A stretch of 64,000 nt of DNA. It comes from Durusdinium trenchii. Lineage: Eukaryota > Sar > Dinophyceae > Suessiales > Symbiodiniaceae. The stretch spans positions 1 through 64,000 of the forward strand of contig CAXAMN010025317.1 in the NCBI GenBank assembly GCA_963970005.1. The letters run 5' to 3'. The notes below the pieces were generated by a model, which did no database searches, had not been told where the DNA came from, and saw only the letters and a list, made by a program, of their open reading frames with translations. Positions within the stretch are counted from its first letter, which is position 1. Every line of letters begins with the position of its first letter. This document shows, piece after piece, positions 36,001 to 46,763 of the stretch. The position numbers and the translations under genes are program-made.

Positions 36001-39000
36001 GATCATGCTTGATCAGCAGGATCACGAGGGGAGCCATGTCGGAGCCGTCGGAGCCGCTGCCCCCCCCCCGGCAACGGAGCCAATTTTGGAGCTTTGCTGC
36101 ATCACATCGTGGTGTGATTGCAGTGACCTCGTGCGCGGCTGCACACAAAAGGGCCCGCTGAATTCGTGGAGCGCTGAATTCGAGGAGTAGCCTAACCAGA
36201 TCAAGGTGGAGTGCGCCCCCGGGTGATCGTCACCGTTCGCCCCGTCGCAGGTGCGGAGCCTGAGAAGCCCAGCAGCCCTTACTACCCGGTGAGCGTGGAG
36301 TGTGTGGGGGGCTCTGAGGGGAGGAGTGTTTGGGCCAGGTGACACTCTGAAATTGGCTGCTTTAAAGGCTTTAGTGGTATTTATCCATGGTTCCAGGGTC
36401 CTGTTGGTCAACTCCTTGGAGCACTGCATGCTCAACCGTCGAGCCAGAAGGCTTAAACGAGAAACCATGTGCCAGACATGTTCTTTGAGTGGACTGAATT
36501 GTTCGATCGGCTTCGGGGTGTAGCAGAGGCACGTGGACCGTTTAGGAATCCCTTTTCGGTTGGCCTTCGCGCCCCGGACCGGAGCCACCTCGCCCAGGTC
36601 ACGGATGTGGCGAGCATGCACTACTTCCACATGACACGCCTGGGTGCCTATTTGGCCATCCCCCTCGTTTACCAGTCCTACTACAATGGCAGCTTGGATG
36701 CGATCGAGGGGCAGATGACCGTGCGGGCACCGTGCGCTGTGCCAACCCCGGGACCCACACTCTGACACTGGTTTTCAGTTAACTCAATTACTCCGATGGG
36801 AAGGAAGGCGAGGGAACGGCAAGGTGGCAAAGTCCGCTGAAAAGTATTGTTTAACACAAGTTTCACGACAAGCGCAAATGGAAGCGGCGTTCAGCAGCTG
36901 CAGTGCGGTGGGAAACCTGTTTGTGGGGAAAGTATCGTGTGGAACCACCATGAATCAAACCAAAGGATTGGACAGCGTGTTCAAAAGTTGTAGCAGGTAC
37001 GCAGGGCTGATCGGGCCCTGCTTCCCACTCTCGCCCACAGCTTCGTTGCGTGTGGTAGGGCGAGAGTGCCACACGCCCCTGCCTGATTGGAGTGGTCGAA
37101 GGAAACCCTTTGTCCAGGGGTGGACACACACAAGTTGCCGGCTTCGGCGCTTTTTCAAGACACCCCCTACCGTTGAACCAGTGGACGAAAACCTTTTTCC
37201 AGGGGTGGACACACACACAGAGCCGTTTTCGGCGCGGTCAAAGTAGTAGTAAGGCCAGGGGCCTCCAGTAGCGTCCAAACTCCCAGGGGAACATTTGTAC
37301 AAAAAGCGCCAAATTGTTGGCCCAACGATGAACTAGTAGACACCTAAAAAGCCTTAGAAAGACAGAAAAAGCAACGAAGCAAGAGCAGACTAAGAGGGCA
37401 AGAAAGAAAAGTAGGGTAGTTACGAGGCCCACTTAGTTAAACGAAAGTAGAAGGCGAGCGGGACATTCGTCTTAAACCGCCCGGGTAGCTAGCAATAGCT
37501 AGGAGAAACAGAAGGAAAGGCACCAACACACAAGTGTGTTGAGTGCGATTTCCTTCTGTTTCCCGAGTAGCGGGTGGGATAGCAACGGAGGCCTGGGGTA
37601 GGGAGGGGGGGGGGGGGGGGNNNNNNNNNNNNNNNNNNNNNNNNNNNNNNNNNNNNNNNNNNNNNNNNNNNNNNNNNNNNNNNNNNNNNNNNNNNNNNNN
37701 NNNNNNNNNNNNNNNNNNNNGGGGGGGGGGGGGGGGGGGGGGGTGTGCATGATGAATTCATCCGGCCTGTGAATACTTAGCAGCGCAGGCATGTGAATAC
37801 TTAGCCGTCAAGTATGATCAGGCTAGCGAGTTTGAGTTCTTCAGTCAATATGGCAAAACGTGGAGAAACAAACATGACGTGGAGAAATGAACATGACGGA
37901 TCCGAAATCTGAAAGCTGATATCCGATGTATTCCACAAGAACCGTTTTTTTGGCCCGGCGGCCAGTATGTCAGTTGATTCGGTGAGGGTGTCGGTGACTT
38001 CCTGTGAGAGTCCAGTGAGTGGTGGTGCGTTGTGGTTGTTGCTTTCCCATGCAAGATCGGCGCCCCTGTGACGGGGATCACACTCAGCACCCGAGTGGGA
38101 CGGCTGAGCGAGACACACTCTGACACTGGTTTTCAGTTAACTCAATTACTCCGATGGGAAGGATGGCGAGGGAACGGCAAGGTGGCAAAGTCCGCTGAAA
38201 AGTATTGTTTAACACAAGTTTCACGACAAGCGCAAATGGAAGCGGCGTTCAGCAGCTGCAGTGCGGTGGGAAACCTGTTTGTGGGGAAAGTATCGTGTGG
38301 AACCACCATGAATCAAACCAAAGGATTGGACAGCGTGTTCAAAAGTTGCAGCAGGTACGCAGGGCTGATCGGGCCCTGCTTCCCACTCTCGCCCACAGCT
38401 TCGTTGCGTGTGGTAGGGCGAGAGTGCCACACGCCCCTGCCTGATTGGAGTGGTCGAAGGAAACCCTTTGTCCAGGGGTGGGCACACACACACACCTCTC
38501 TCTCTCTCTCCCTACACTCTGCAAAACCCAGTGGAATCCAAGATGCACTAGGCCAGTTTTCGTGGGGCTTCCCTCTGGAGATTTGCACTTGAGCCGGTGA
38601 GTTGGCAAAATCGTTTCTGATGTTCTTGCTAGCTGGGTGACAGCCACTTTGATGGTGACATCTGAGGTGATGCCTATGCTGATGCTAAGACCTACGAAGA
38701 GGAAAAGAAGGCGGAAGCGATCAGGTGCCGGGCTCAGAAAAGCCTCCGCTTTGAACCCTTCACGTGACCAGCTGGCCCGCAAGGATCACCAGAGGGACAT
38801 TAGTGCATCACCGCATCCCCCATACTTCGCAAGAGCCAGCCGGCCTAAGTTGTGGCGCCTCAAGGTCACCCCTCAAGGTCAGGTCTTCTCTTCCTTCCCA
38901 GGCGTGCGGAAGAGGAGGCGGCACGCCAGGCGGCCATCGACGCAGGCGAGGAGGTGCCCGAGGCTGGCGAGCCACCGGAGGCGGGGCGGAACGGTTCCCC

Positions 39001-41760
39001 GGGCGAGCCACGGAGAGGGAGCTGTTCCCCTGTCGCAGGGCGGGGATCCGTAGGTGTCATCTGGATTGATCTTCTTGTCTTTCTTCCTGTTCCGCTTGGT
39101 TCGCAGTGCGTGGCTGTAAGACATGCAATGTGTGCTGCAGGTTTCTAGTGGGTTCATGGTTTGGCGATGTTTGGGGTAGGACAGGGTGCTGGTTGCTATC
39201 GCAGTAAACGCTTTGCGTGTTTGTGATGAGGAGAAGCCGCTGACGATGCGTGGCACCGATGTGAAGATGGTCCTTTGTTTGGACACCTTGGGTCAGCAGC
39301 TCAGTGTCCGCCCTCCAGAGGAGTGGAGGTGATTGTGCAGACGCCAGACGACAGAAAAAAACATTGCTCAGCAGTTCCAAGGGCATTTGCAGCCTGGAAT
39401 ATTGTTGGCGTTTCTTTCTTTTTTTTGCCTCTTCTCCTTCTCAGCAAATTCGCACAGAAACTGGCTGAGATTTGCTTCTGGCCAGGCACCAACACAGCCT
39501 TCGAGGAGGGCAACGCCATGAAGATCTTGGAGCTGGCGAAGGCGTCGGTCGGGGGGGGGCCTCTATTCCTGGAGATCAGTTTGTTGATTTTCAGCGTAGA
39601 CCTTTTTTTGAGGGGTCTCTGATTGAGTGCAGGGTGGACCGAAGTGCTTCTCAGTCCTCCAATGCAACAAAGCACCCCACGGACTCCCAGTGGGGTGGCT
39701 TCCCCCACGCTGCTCGAGTAGCCACTCGCTTGCTCGATGGCCCCGGAATTGGGATTCACCCTCCTGCGGAGGCCTGTAGCCAGTGCAAATCGAAGACCGA
39801 GTTCAAGCAGGCGCCGCGAGCAGGTGACCGAGTTGTAGACCCTGGTGTCTGGAAGGGAGTCGGAGAAGAGAAGTACCTCTGCGCTAGGCCCGCTAGGCCG
39901 CTGGGCTCTACCAACAGGCTGCCTCTCCCCCCCCTTAGAGGCAGTCTTTCGGGCGTCACTAAGAGGAAAAGCATTGACAAGGCTGTTGTCCTGGACCAGG
40001 CCTGAAGACCTCCCTTTTGCCGATGACCTTTTTACAACAGGGCGGTTAACAAGACTGTTGTTCCAGTGATACAAGTTCTTCTTTTAGGGTTTTTCCACTC
40101 CAATATCCTGGACATTTGTCGACGAAACGTCTCTCTCTTCTCTCTCTCTCTCTCCCTCCCTCCCTCTCTCTCTCTCTCTCTCTTTCAGACCCCCCCTACA
40201 CTGGATACCAAGGTAGATTGGTTGATTCATAAAGCTCCCCCATTTGGATGCACGTATGTACTTGCGGACCATTTGGCGCGCCCATGCCGACCCTTGCCGT
40301 ATTTCGAGGTGGGTTCAGGTGGGGCTTCCTAGTGAAAACAACAGGTGAAAAGACAACTACCAAAAGCTACAGAATGTACAAGGGATCAGAACTACACGAA
40401 ACCGACGAAAGGCAACGAGCAGGTAGGCAGTAGACTGGTTCACAAGTGGACTCGAATTAAGAATTGGACTCATGCTGCGACGGCATAGTAGCTAATTAGT
40501 CAGACTCATCAAGAATCTATGTAATTTTGGTCAGGATGTAGTATGGTATCGCAATTCTCGATTTATATAGACGGGAAAACCCCTTTCACGTTTTTATACT
40601 TCTCCTATCAATCAAGAGCCTCCATGAGTAGGGAATCCCCCCTGCTTTCCGCCGGTGCTTCGCGAGCGCGGTGCGAGCTCCGATGGGCTGGACCCGCATC
40701 AGGTGGACAACCAGGTGCTCTCGGTCATCGATGAGACCCACCGTAACGAAATCGACGAGAAGGCCGTGGTTTCATGTTGTTTCTAGAGAGTTCTAGAGTT
40801 CGTTTCCGTGGTTTCATGAGAGTTTCGTTTCTGGATTTCCAGTGAGTTCTGGAGTTTTATATTTTGTTGGGCGGTGGGAAGAACGCCCATTGCTGCGGCA
40901 AAAAGAATGGTTGTGTGCAGCAAGTAGGCCCTGGAACTCCGAGTTCTGACTGACATGTTTTCTCCACGGGGGCTGCAGTCGCAGCAGTCTAGAGTCTAGC
41001 TTTCGATGCTGTGAGGTGGGTCAGTGGGTTGCTTTGCCCAGAAGACACCCAGTCTACTTCCTATTGGCACCTGTGCTGTGCCCACGTCCACCACTAGTGC
41101 AAGGTCTACCGGATATTCGCGGGCCCGGCCGCCCTGTACCTGGCTGCCCAGGTGGTGGAGGTCGCCGACCAGGTGGAGCAGGGCTTCATGGAACAGTTGG
41201 AAGCGGAACAGGCGGAAGCGGAGGATGAGCTGAAGAAGGAGTGTTTCATGTGTTTCTCTCGTTCTCGAGTGTTTGAGGGATAGAACAAGGGACGCGCGCG
41301 CGTGAGGAGGTAGGAGGTGCTGGAACGGCTGGTGGGTTCTATTATCCATGACTCCTTTGAGATGAGAGCTGGTTTTTCAGCTGCAGAGGTAGAAGGGCTG
41401 AATCGCGCGATGAAAAAGACATTTTGCACAGGAGCTCATCCAGAAGAAGTTTGCCTTCCTAAAGGCTTTGCAGGTGTGGCCGTGGGTCTCAGCGTCCCCT
41501 GAATTTCAGGGTCACCAGGGCGGAAACCTGGCTGGCCCAGGTCTATCAAACCGTCGGGGGCGAGAAGGGGCCACTATAGATGGGCCACTCTGGGCCATCA
41601 CGCCTGCACAACACCAGTGTGGGACATGTGCTCTAGGCTTGGGTTCGGAAGCCTTTGGCAGGTGGCGAAGGAGATGCACCAGCTGATTGGTGGCTTAACC
41701 AGCTGGGTCTACACCACCAGTGATGTCATGAACGTGGTGGCCGTGCCGTGGCGCCAATGA
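27077..41760 (+). CDS. GAF-like / coiled-coil protein, about 19 exons
   Basis: Model joined in phase: 27077-27145, 27336-27419, 27615-27696, 28613-28675, 28959-29008, 29424-29478, 36251-36288, 36598-36691, 38667-38724, 38902-38980, 39231-39298, 39445-39541, 39772-39810, 40189-40212, 40703-40768, 41104-41238, 41317-41331, 41432-41473, 41662-41760 (stop), about 420 residues. After MELEPLSPPSALGALETIRL comes FWQELVTVAQSTAGASAVYL, then KGVTWGALTENP, and after intron 6 VTDVASMHYFHMTRLGAYL with PLVYQSYY. This strand-helix pattern suggests a GAF fold, as in flagellar radial-spoke RSP2-type proteins (inference). Then come Glu/Lys/Arg helices, VLCLDTLGQ, an acidic middle, and a C-terminal coiled coil. 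Most donors are GC. Intron 6 (6,772 bp) contains two other genes. Exon 14 and the 15-nt exon 17 are the least certain. What it does is unknown; a ciliary role is a guess. Confidence 0.7.
27757..27850. repeat. Short telomere-like tract in an intron
   Basis: Two copies of GGAGGGTTGGGTTTAGGGC-like sequence, followed by more TTTAGGG/TTAGGG-like words, in the third intron of the GAF-like gene. TTTAGGG is the telomere repeat reported for dinoflagellates. The tract is short and degenerate, so chance or a small insertion at a repaired break are both possible. Confidence 0.35.
28449..28474. repeat. Perfect 10-bp hairpin in intron
   Basis: GGTGACCTGC, a six-base loop (gtattt), then GCAGGTCACC. It lies inside intron 3 of the GAF-like gene, 140 bases before exon 4. 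Its role is unknown. Confidence 0.6.
29930..33302 (+). CDS. Ankyrin-repeat protein 1 (nested gene)
   Basis: Exon-like pieces on the plus strand within intron 6 of the GAF-like gene. About 30205-30300 is Ala/Arg-rich helical. About 30975-31083 reads KAAKVGSLISVMRLLQTGVD (ankyrin helix pair); it joins in phase across a GT intron to 31603 onward, with IQAAAAAGSVDACAALLLHG. A long exon ending near 32715 has a Pro/Ala-rich linker (VNSLDPLLRPQVAQTLMDLV, then PAAPAAPAAPAA runs and PKEV repeats). It then has SPLWRAVQDGDLTAVTQLLN, GETPLFKAASHGHPDVVATL and RTPWDLASDPATRSLLNFF, which are consecutive ankyrin repeats. From LLNFFAGQ a GC donor can splice in phase to 33072-33302 (stop); otherwise the gene stops at 32717. 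Ankyrin repeats bind proteins; the partner is unknown. The start codon is not fixed. Confidence 0.65.
33330..33925. other. Spacer between the two ankyrin genes
   Basis: TA-rich microsatellite-like sequence at about 33378-33450, then sequence without any gene that I can support. Confidence 0.4.
33925..35452 (+). CDS. Ankyrin-repeat protein 2 (nested gene, paralogue)
   Basis: First recognisable exon about 33931-34033: DPLACAARTGNVGEVLRLLE followed by QGQNPN, an ankyrin repeat. A GC donor (GTGG before gcagaac) joins in phase to about 34298 onward, with GDELGETPLFEAAACGSVEV and VAALLVHRADPEQR. A third exon near 34830-34915 has GLAADLATEPVTKTLLATYA, matching the DLASDPATRSLLNFFA end of ankyrin gene 1. 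The last exon, about 35350-35452, reads AIEDDELREAVANRFRAEMF and stops at TGA 35450-35452. The matching order of repeat and cap shows the two ankyrin genes are tandem duplicates. The start is not located; an upstream exon may exist, or the two may be one transcription unit. Confidence 0.55.
35460..36250. other. Remainder of the 6.8-kb intron
   Basis: No gene recognised between the end of ankyrin gene 2 and exon 7 of the GAF-like gene. Short frames only. Confidence 0.4.
36756..37130. repeat. 375-bp direct repeat, copy A
   Basis: Matches 38114-38488 with a constant offset of 1,358 and no indel; I count three substitutions. It contains an 11-bp inverted repeat (CACTCTCGCCC ... GGGCGAGAGTG, about 37027-37069). 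An open frame crosses it, but both copies lie inside intron 8 of the GAF-like gene and the frame has no family. It may be a short interspersed element or part of one. Confidence 0.9.
37601..37743. other. Assembly gap inside a poly-G tract
   Basis: One hundred N (37621-37720) are bounded on both sides by uninterrupted G runs (about 15 before, 23 after). The gap size is a placeholder; the underlying sequence is probably a long G homopolymer or a G-rich low-complexity tract that stopped the assembly. Frames called through it are meaningless. Confidence 0.95.
38114..38488. repeat. 375-bp direct repeat, copy B
   Basis: Second copy of the repeat at 36756-37130, same orientation, about 99% identical. 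It begins CACACTCTGACAC and ends in a short CA run, as copy A does. The outer flanks of the two copies are different. Confidence 0.9.
40138..40188. repeat. TC microsatellite at an intron end
   Basis: About 50 bases of (TC)n and (CCCT)n directly before the acceptor of exon 14 of the GAF-like gene. It acts as an unusually long polypyrimidine tract. Confidence 0.8.
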
Positions 41761-41958
41761 GTCCCAATGAGTCGAGCCTGCTAGGTGGTGCTTTTTTGTT
41801 TTGGGGGGTAAGGTCGAGTCGAGTGTTGATGTGGGCAGAAGAATGAGAAACTATCAAATCAAGCAAAATTTCTGTGCGGGTGTAAAAGAGGGGGTTCTTT
41901 TGCTGGTCCCACGTTGGAGGGTGTGAGGTATTTGTTTGGAGGTTTGTGAGGAGCAAAT

Positions 41959-42816
41959 TTGGCTCTTGTGATGGCTTGGCTAGTCATATCCGAGAATGCA
42001 GCCTTCGCAGGCTTTGGCGTACTTTGCGGGCTATTCCAAAAAGGACATCTATCCAAGGACAAGCTGGCTGGGGGGAGGGGCAGGTACGTCTATCAAGGAC
42101 GCGTGTGCAGCCGTATTGCCAGATGCATGTGGATTCTCGTAGCCAATGATGGCCTTGAGAAGGCACCAGCCCATGGGAGGATAGAACGTCTGTGGGGATG
42201 CCTCACACGCAGCCAAGGAAGCACCAGCAGCACGTTGCTGTTGAGAAGGTGTGGAAGCCAAAGAAGGCTTCCACCACAGAAGGGGGGGCGAAGACAATGG
42301 AGAGTTGTAGGAGTGTGTAGGTTTAGCTCGTGTAGCGAATGCGCATGCGAGCGAGCATGCAGGAGGAAATCGACCATGGACTGGCAGAAGCTCAAGACGC
42401 TCCTGAATGATCCGCTAGTTCTTTTGGAGAAGGTGGTGAAGAAGGAGGTTGAAGGGCCAAAGCCTGGTGCTCAGAGTCTGTTTTTGTGTGTGGTCAGAGG
42501 TGTGAGGGACTCCCAGAATCTGTATAATTTGACGGTCTTGTTCACCCTATTTTTGGCTATCGCTGTGAGCCCCTGGCAGTGCGATGTCCAAAGGTTTGTG
42601 CAATTCGATGGCATGTTCTTCTCCGTGAACATGCCAAGGAAGGACGTGCCTCCAGAGCATCTCCACAACTTTATCTTGCAGATGGCCTCGCCTGCAGAGA
42701 TGGATGCGGAGAAAGCTAAGGACCACAACAGTTGTGCGACAACTCTTGAACACGTGTGGAAGGAATTGTCAACAACGACTTTACGTCAAAGGGTTTCACA
42801 CAAAGAGAATGTGTGA
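41959..42816 (+). other. 285-codon open frame, unassigned
   Basis: Open frame starting 200 bases after the stop of the GAF-like gene. Only the part from about 42375 (MDWQKLKTLLNDPLVLLEKV) looks like protein; that string is loosely like the segment between AAA modules in dynein heavy chains, but one string is not enough. The first 140 codons are Cys/Arg-rich without pattern. Possibly one exon of the next gene, possibly chance. Confidence 0.25.
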
Positions 42817-42969
42817 GAAAGTAATACATAGTATATAACACAACATAATACAGCAGTTACAACATAACTACGTGAGACTACGGGGACATGTTCTGACGAC
42901 TTCTGGGCCGTTTTCCTGCCATTTTTTTGGAAGCAACTCACTGACAGAAGAGCTGCGCGCCGGATCGAT

Positions 42970-44225
42970 TTGGTGAAAGCATGTGAAAGCCTCAAACCGC
43001 CCGCCGGACTGGCGGAACCCGAGCTATTCGCGGAACTGGCCTGCTCTCGAGTCAGGGCCCATTTGGCTGCGAACGCCCAGGCCGAAAGTGCCGAATGCGG
43101 CGGGTTTGCGCCGTCGTCTCTCTCCCCAGCAGGAGATCTCCCCGGCCTTCCAGCTGCTTTACAATCTGGTTCAGGCCAATGAGCATTGGCGGTGCATCAT
43201 GGTGCATCGGGTTTGGGGGGGCGCAGATGGGGTGAGTGAAGGAAAAGCGAAAGGAAAGAACTCGAAAAAGGAAAAGAAACGACAAAAGGGAAGGAGTCCA
43301 AGGTGACAGCATTCAGGAAGGCTTGACGTTTCTGGTCTTTCATCTGATACAAAGGTGGAAACTTTGTGAGAGTTCCTCTCTTTTCCACGAAAGAGCGAGG
43401 TCAACGGTACGCGTTTGGTCTGTCAAAGGAGATTTGTTCACCATTCAGATCATCCGGTTTTTGGCACGGCCGGTGTGCTAACATGGTGCTCCCACGTCTC
43501 ACCTCAGCCAGGCAGGATGCGCCTATCGGAATGCAGACCTGGAGCTGCGGAAGGTGAGGGAGTGGTGCTGTGGGAGCAATCCAAAAAGCGTCGACGGGGT
43601 ATGTGACTTGAGATTGGAGACATGAAGGCATCTAACAAACCCCCCATATGAAGAGGCTGTTCAATTCAAATACAAAGGGTTTTTTTTGAGCAAGAGTCTA
43701 CATTCAAGTGCTTGCTGACCTGCCCCAAAAACGGCTTCCCGGCATGCCCCAAAGAAGAACCACACCTGTACCTTTGACCTCACCGGAGCCGTGGCCGGAC
43801 CGGACCGTTTGGGGCGGCGGATTCGATGCCCTCAGGCGGAGTTCAACAAGAAAAAGGAGGAAGCTGGAGAGGCCCCCCCCCCGGTCGCCGGACCTCGCGA
43901 ACGTTCGCGCAACGTCGGATGGTCCGATCTGGTCGACCGGGTGAAGGTCGGAAGGCGGTCCGGAGGCGGGGAAAAGGCGTTGAGCAAGAACGTCTTCTCC
44001 CAGTTTCACGGCCTCAAACTGGATTTGCGAAGGACTCCCGGCCACACACCTTCCAGCTTTTGGCCTAGAACCCCCTTTGGCTTTCGGGATGGCCCAAACA
44101 TCGGTTCATTTTTGCGCTCCGTCCGTCACAGCCGCCCTCTCCGCCCGTCGTCGCCGCCGCGCCGTGGGAGGAATATGAGGGCCCGGCCCTTGAAGATCTG
44201 GACGATGACTTCAAAGAGACCGCCT
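42970..44225 (+). CDS. Hypothetical multi-exon gene
   Basis: Exon-like pieces in order: about 42970-43080 (KACESLKPPAGLAEPELFAE, helical), about 43130-43210 (EISPAFQLLYNLVQANEHWR, after an AG acceptor), about 43512-43553 (AYRNADLELRK, ending at a GT donor). A Cys-rich bit near 43710 (CLLTCPKNGFPACPKEE) follows. Then comes a long basic stretch, 43840-44050, with GWSDLVDRVKVGRR and KNVFSQFHGLKLDL, and a C-terminal acidic end (PWEEYEGPALEDLDDDF) with a stop at about 44223. I recognise no family. The acidic tail and exon spacing argue for a real gene; the junctions are not fixed. Confidence 0.4.
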
Positions 44226-45410
44226 AGGTGCATCGGCGCCGCAGTTCGGTGAGTTCCATGAAGACTTTCAGACTGGTTGGATGCCCCAGCCCTTGAATGG
44301 AGGAAGCATGCCCAAGACACTGCCTGCTGTGATTGTGGGTACGGATGCCACCTCTTCACGTGGAGGCGACCCCTGAAGTCCAGAATTCGTGCAAAGCTTC
44401 CAGGGCAGGGCCAAACGGCTACTGCTTGAAAAAGACTTTAGGAATGCCCTCGAATCAGTGGGCTGCCGCACTTGGCCCCAATGAGGAAAGTGTTTCAGGT
44501 GAGGTGCGAAGATGGCGGAACAAACCAGACCCTACAAGTCAATCATCTCATTTCACTGAAGTTGGTCATACAAAAACACTATTCAAGAAGGTCTTCATCG
44601 CCCCCGACTGGTTGTGCAATGGGGCCAAAGGAAGCGGTGGACACCGCAATGCCACAAATCCTGTGGTGTTTCACCGGCGCAGATGGCTGGAGCTTCTAGA
44701 AGTTCCATGAACATACAGTGAAGGGGCCCCAAATGATCCAGCTTCTTGGGCCTCAATCCAGCTTCTTGGACCCCAGGGAGAAGTCTCAACAAAAGTTAAG
44801 GGTCTTGAAGTACCTGGCTGCCTAGTCTTCATTGTTGCCTCACCCATTCACGAAAAAGAAGAGGTCCACAGTTCACAAAAACAGCTCCGGCTGGCGTGTA
44901 GACTAGAGGGTGAGTGGCCATGCGCTTACAGTAAATCTCTCACATCCGAGACAGGACTGGATCGCGAAGGCGAAGGAAAGGATGGATTCGTGATGATTCG
45001 TGTCTGATTCATGGGTCGTTTGGCTTTCTGTAGCTCGGTCGTTTGATGCCGCACACCACTGCCATAAACAGCCGCATTGGTAAAACCCCGTGCCAGTTGG
45101 AAGGGTCTCTCCTGCAGCGCCACCCATGTTGGACGCAAGAACCACACGCCATGCTGGCTAGTGCATGAGGTTGGGACGGTGCTCGAGCTGCCCGAGGCAG
45201 AGGGGCCATTTGTGCTGTGGAGGGAGGCCTCCTCTGATGACAAATTCTTCATCAAGCCATCCTTAATAAGGATTGATTGAACCAGAGATCCCCTTGTTAG
45301 TATCACCCCCCCAAGCCCAGAAAATAAGGGATTCTTTCTCCCCAAGCTGTCCTGTGGGTTGGCACCATCTCGAGACTGTGTGGCTAGTTGATTCTTTTTG
45401 GAGTGAAGAC
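44226..45410. other. No gene recognised
   Basis: Mixed sequence with short frames on both strands, no motif. It contains a short repeated phrase (CCAGCTTCTTGG, about 44739-44768, twice). Confidence 0.35.
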
Positions 45411-45419
45411 GCGGCTGAA

Positions 45420-45829
45420 CATGTGTTGTGAGGTGCCACTAAAAGAAGTCCGCCATCACCAAGAAATCCTCCAGACTCTAGATGATTCCAAACAGATAGA
45501 AGACGACGCCAGTATCAAGAAAACCAAAGGTATATGTCACATACGCCGTTTGTGTTCGCATTCAGCTTCGTTTGTTGTTCATCCGTTTCTTGTGTTCGAC
45601 CACGGGTCCCTCGTGGTGCTTCGTAAACTTCAGGAGCGGCTGTGAGCCTTTGAGCCCTGGAACGCTCACGCGGAACCGTGCGTCCTGGTTCGCCCCGGGC
45701 CCGGAACCAAGAGCCGGGGCGCTCAGGCGCCCGCGTCGGCCCTCCCATTCGGGGGTGTCCAAGCCGAGAGCCGATAGCCCCTTAGAGGTGAAGGGGTGCG
45801 AAGTCGGGGTCACCTGGCTGGACAACTAA
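45420..45829 (+). other. Possible small two-exon gene
   Basis: A frame from ATG at about 45420 reads EVPLKEVRHHQEILQTLDD and ends at IKKTK before a GT (about 45530). After an AG, a second frame, about 45572-45829, is Pro/Arg-rich and ends in VTWLDN. The first piece is helical and protein-like, the second is not. No family recognised. Confidence 0.2.
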
Positions 45830-46760
45830 AGGATACTATAAAAATCTATAGAAGTACTGATAGGTTAGGCCTCCATTGGAAGCGCGCCGCGTGGTATATA
45901 AGTACAAAGTTGCTTGACTGGGGACCCCGGCCCATGCAAACAATTGATGCTCTTTGATGCTTTTTGCATTTTTTGGTTGTAGAAACGGCTTGGAGTTGGG
46001 GGATGAGCTTTTTCAATGGGTTGCCCGCGGAGTGAGCGGCCTCATGACTGGTCCACCAAATTCGATGTCTCCTTCACCACCTCGTGTTCCGGTCTGCTCT
46101 GGGCAGTTGGGGCATCGATGGCCGCGTAGATGGCGAGAAGTTAAGTTTAGGCCCCCTCCTAGGAGAGAATCATCTATGGGGATTTGTTTTATATGACCCA
46201 CGGCTTTTCGTTGAAGCATTCATCCCAACCTTGGTTGCAGGATCCTGGCATGCCGAACGGCGCCGGAGGCGCGACTGGGGGAGGCAACGGCCCTCGTTTG
46301 GGGGTGGATCGGAGCTCCATGAGTTCCGCACAGGAACTGAGCAGAATGCGCTTGCTTCACGTACGCGAGAGATGTATGGCTTATGGGCGGAAGTGGTTTA
46401 TGCCTCAAATATATAGCTATTACAAATTATTCCGTATATACATTATATAGTTCTATTGGTCCTACTTCTAGCTGCTGCACACTCTGTGCGGTATAATACT
46501 GCAGTACTTGCCGGGAACCGAATAGAACTGAGTGACCCACCAAACTATTCCAGGCCATTTCGCTTGATGGAAAGATGTGAAACGTGCTGAGTGTTGGTCG
46601 CTTGTTCTGCAACTCTCAGCTCGGGTTCCAGACTCAGGTTGGAGGTGAGTACCCCGGATTTCTTGGATGGTCACTGAAAAAATCTACTCAAAGACCTGGT
46701 GTTGGCTTTGTTGTGCAGCTGTTTGGGAAGGTGTGGGCTGTGGATGTTCGAAGCCCCTAG
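45830..46760. other. No gene recognised
   Basis: Nothing that I can support apart from TA-rich words near 46415-46450. Confidence 0.35.
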
Positions 46761-46763
46761 CCA

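Noticed and set aside
37489-37792. Pro-rich or Gly-rich frames through the N block
   Set aside because: They are artefacts of the poly-G tract and placeholder N.
36756-38488. The 375-bp direct repeats as LTRs of a small retrotransposon
   Set aside because: They do not start TG and end CA cleanly, there is no primer-binding site or gag/pol between them, and the interval contains a gap.
41959-42816. 285-codon frame as a dynein fragment
   Set aside because: One loosely similar string (DWQKLKTLLNDP) and a patternless first half; not enough to name it.
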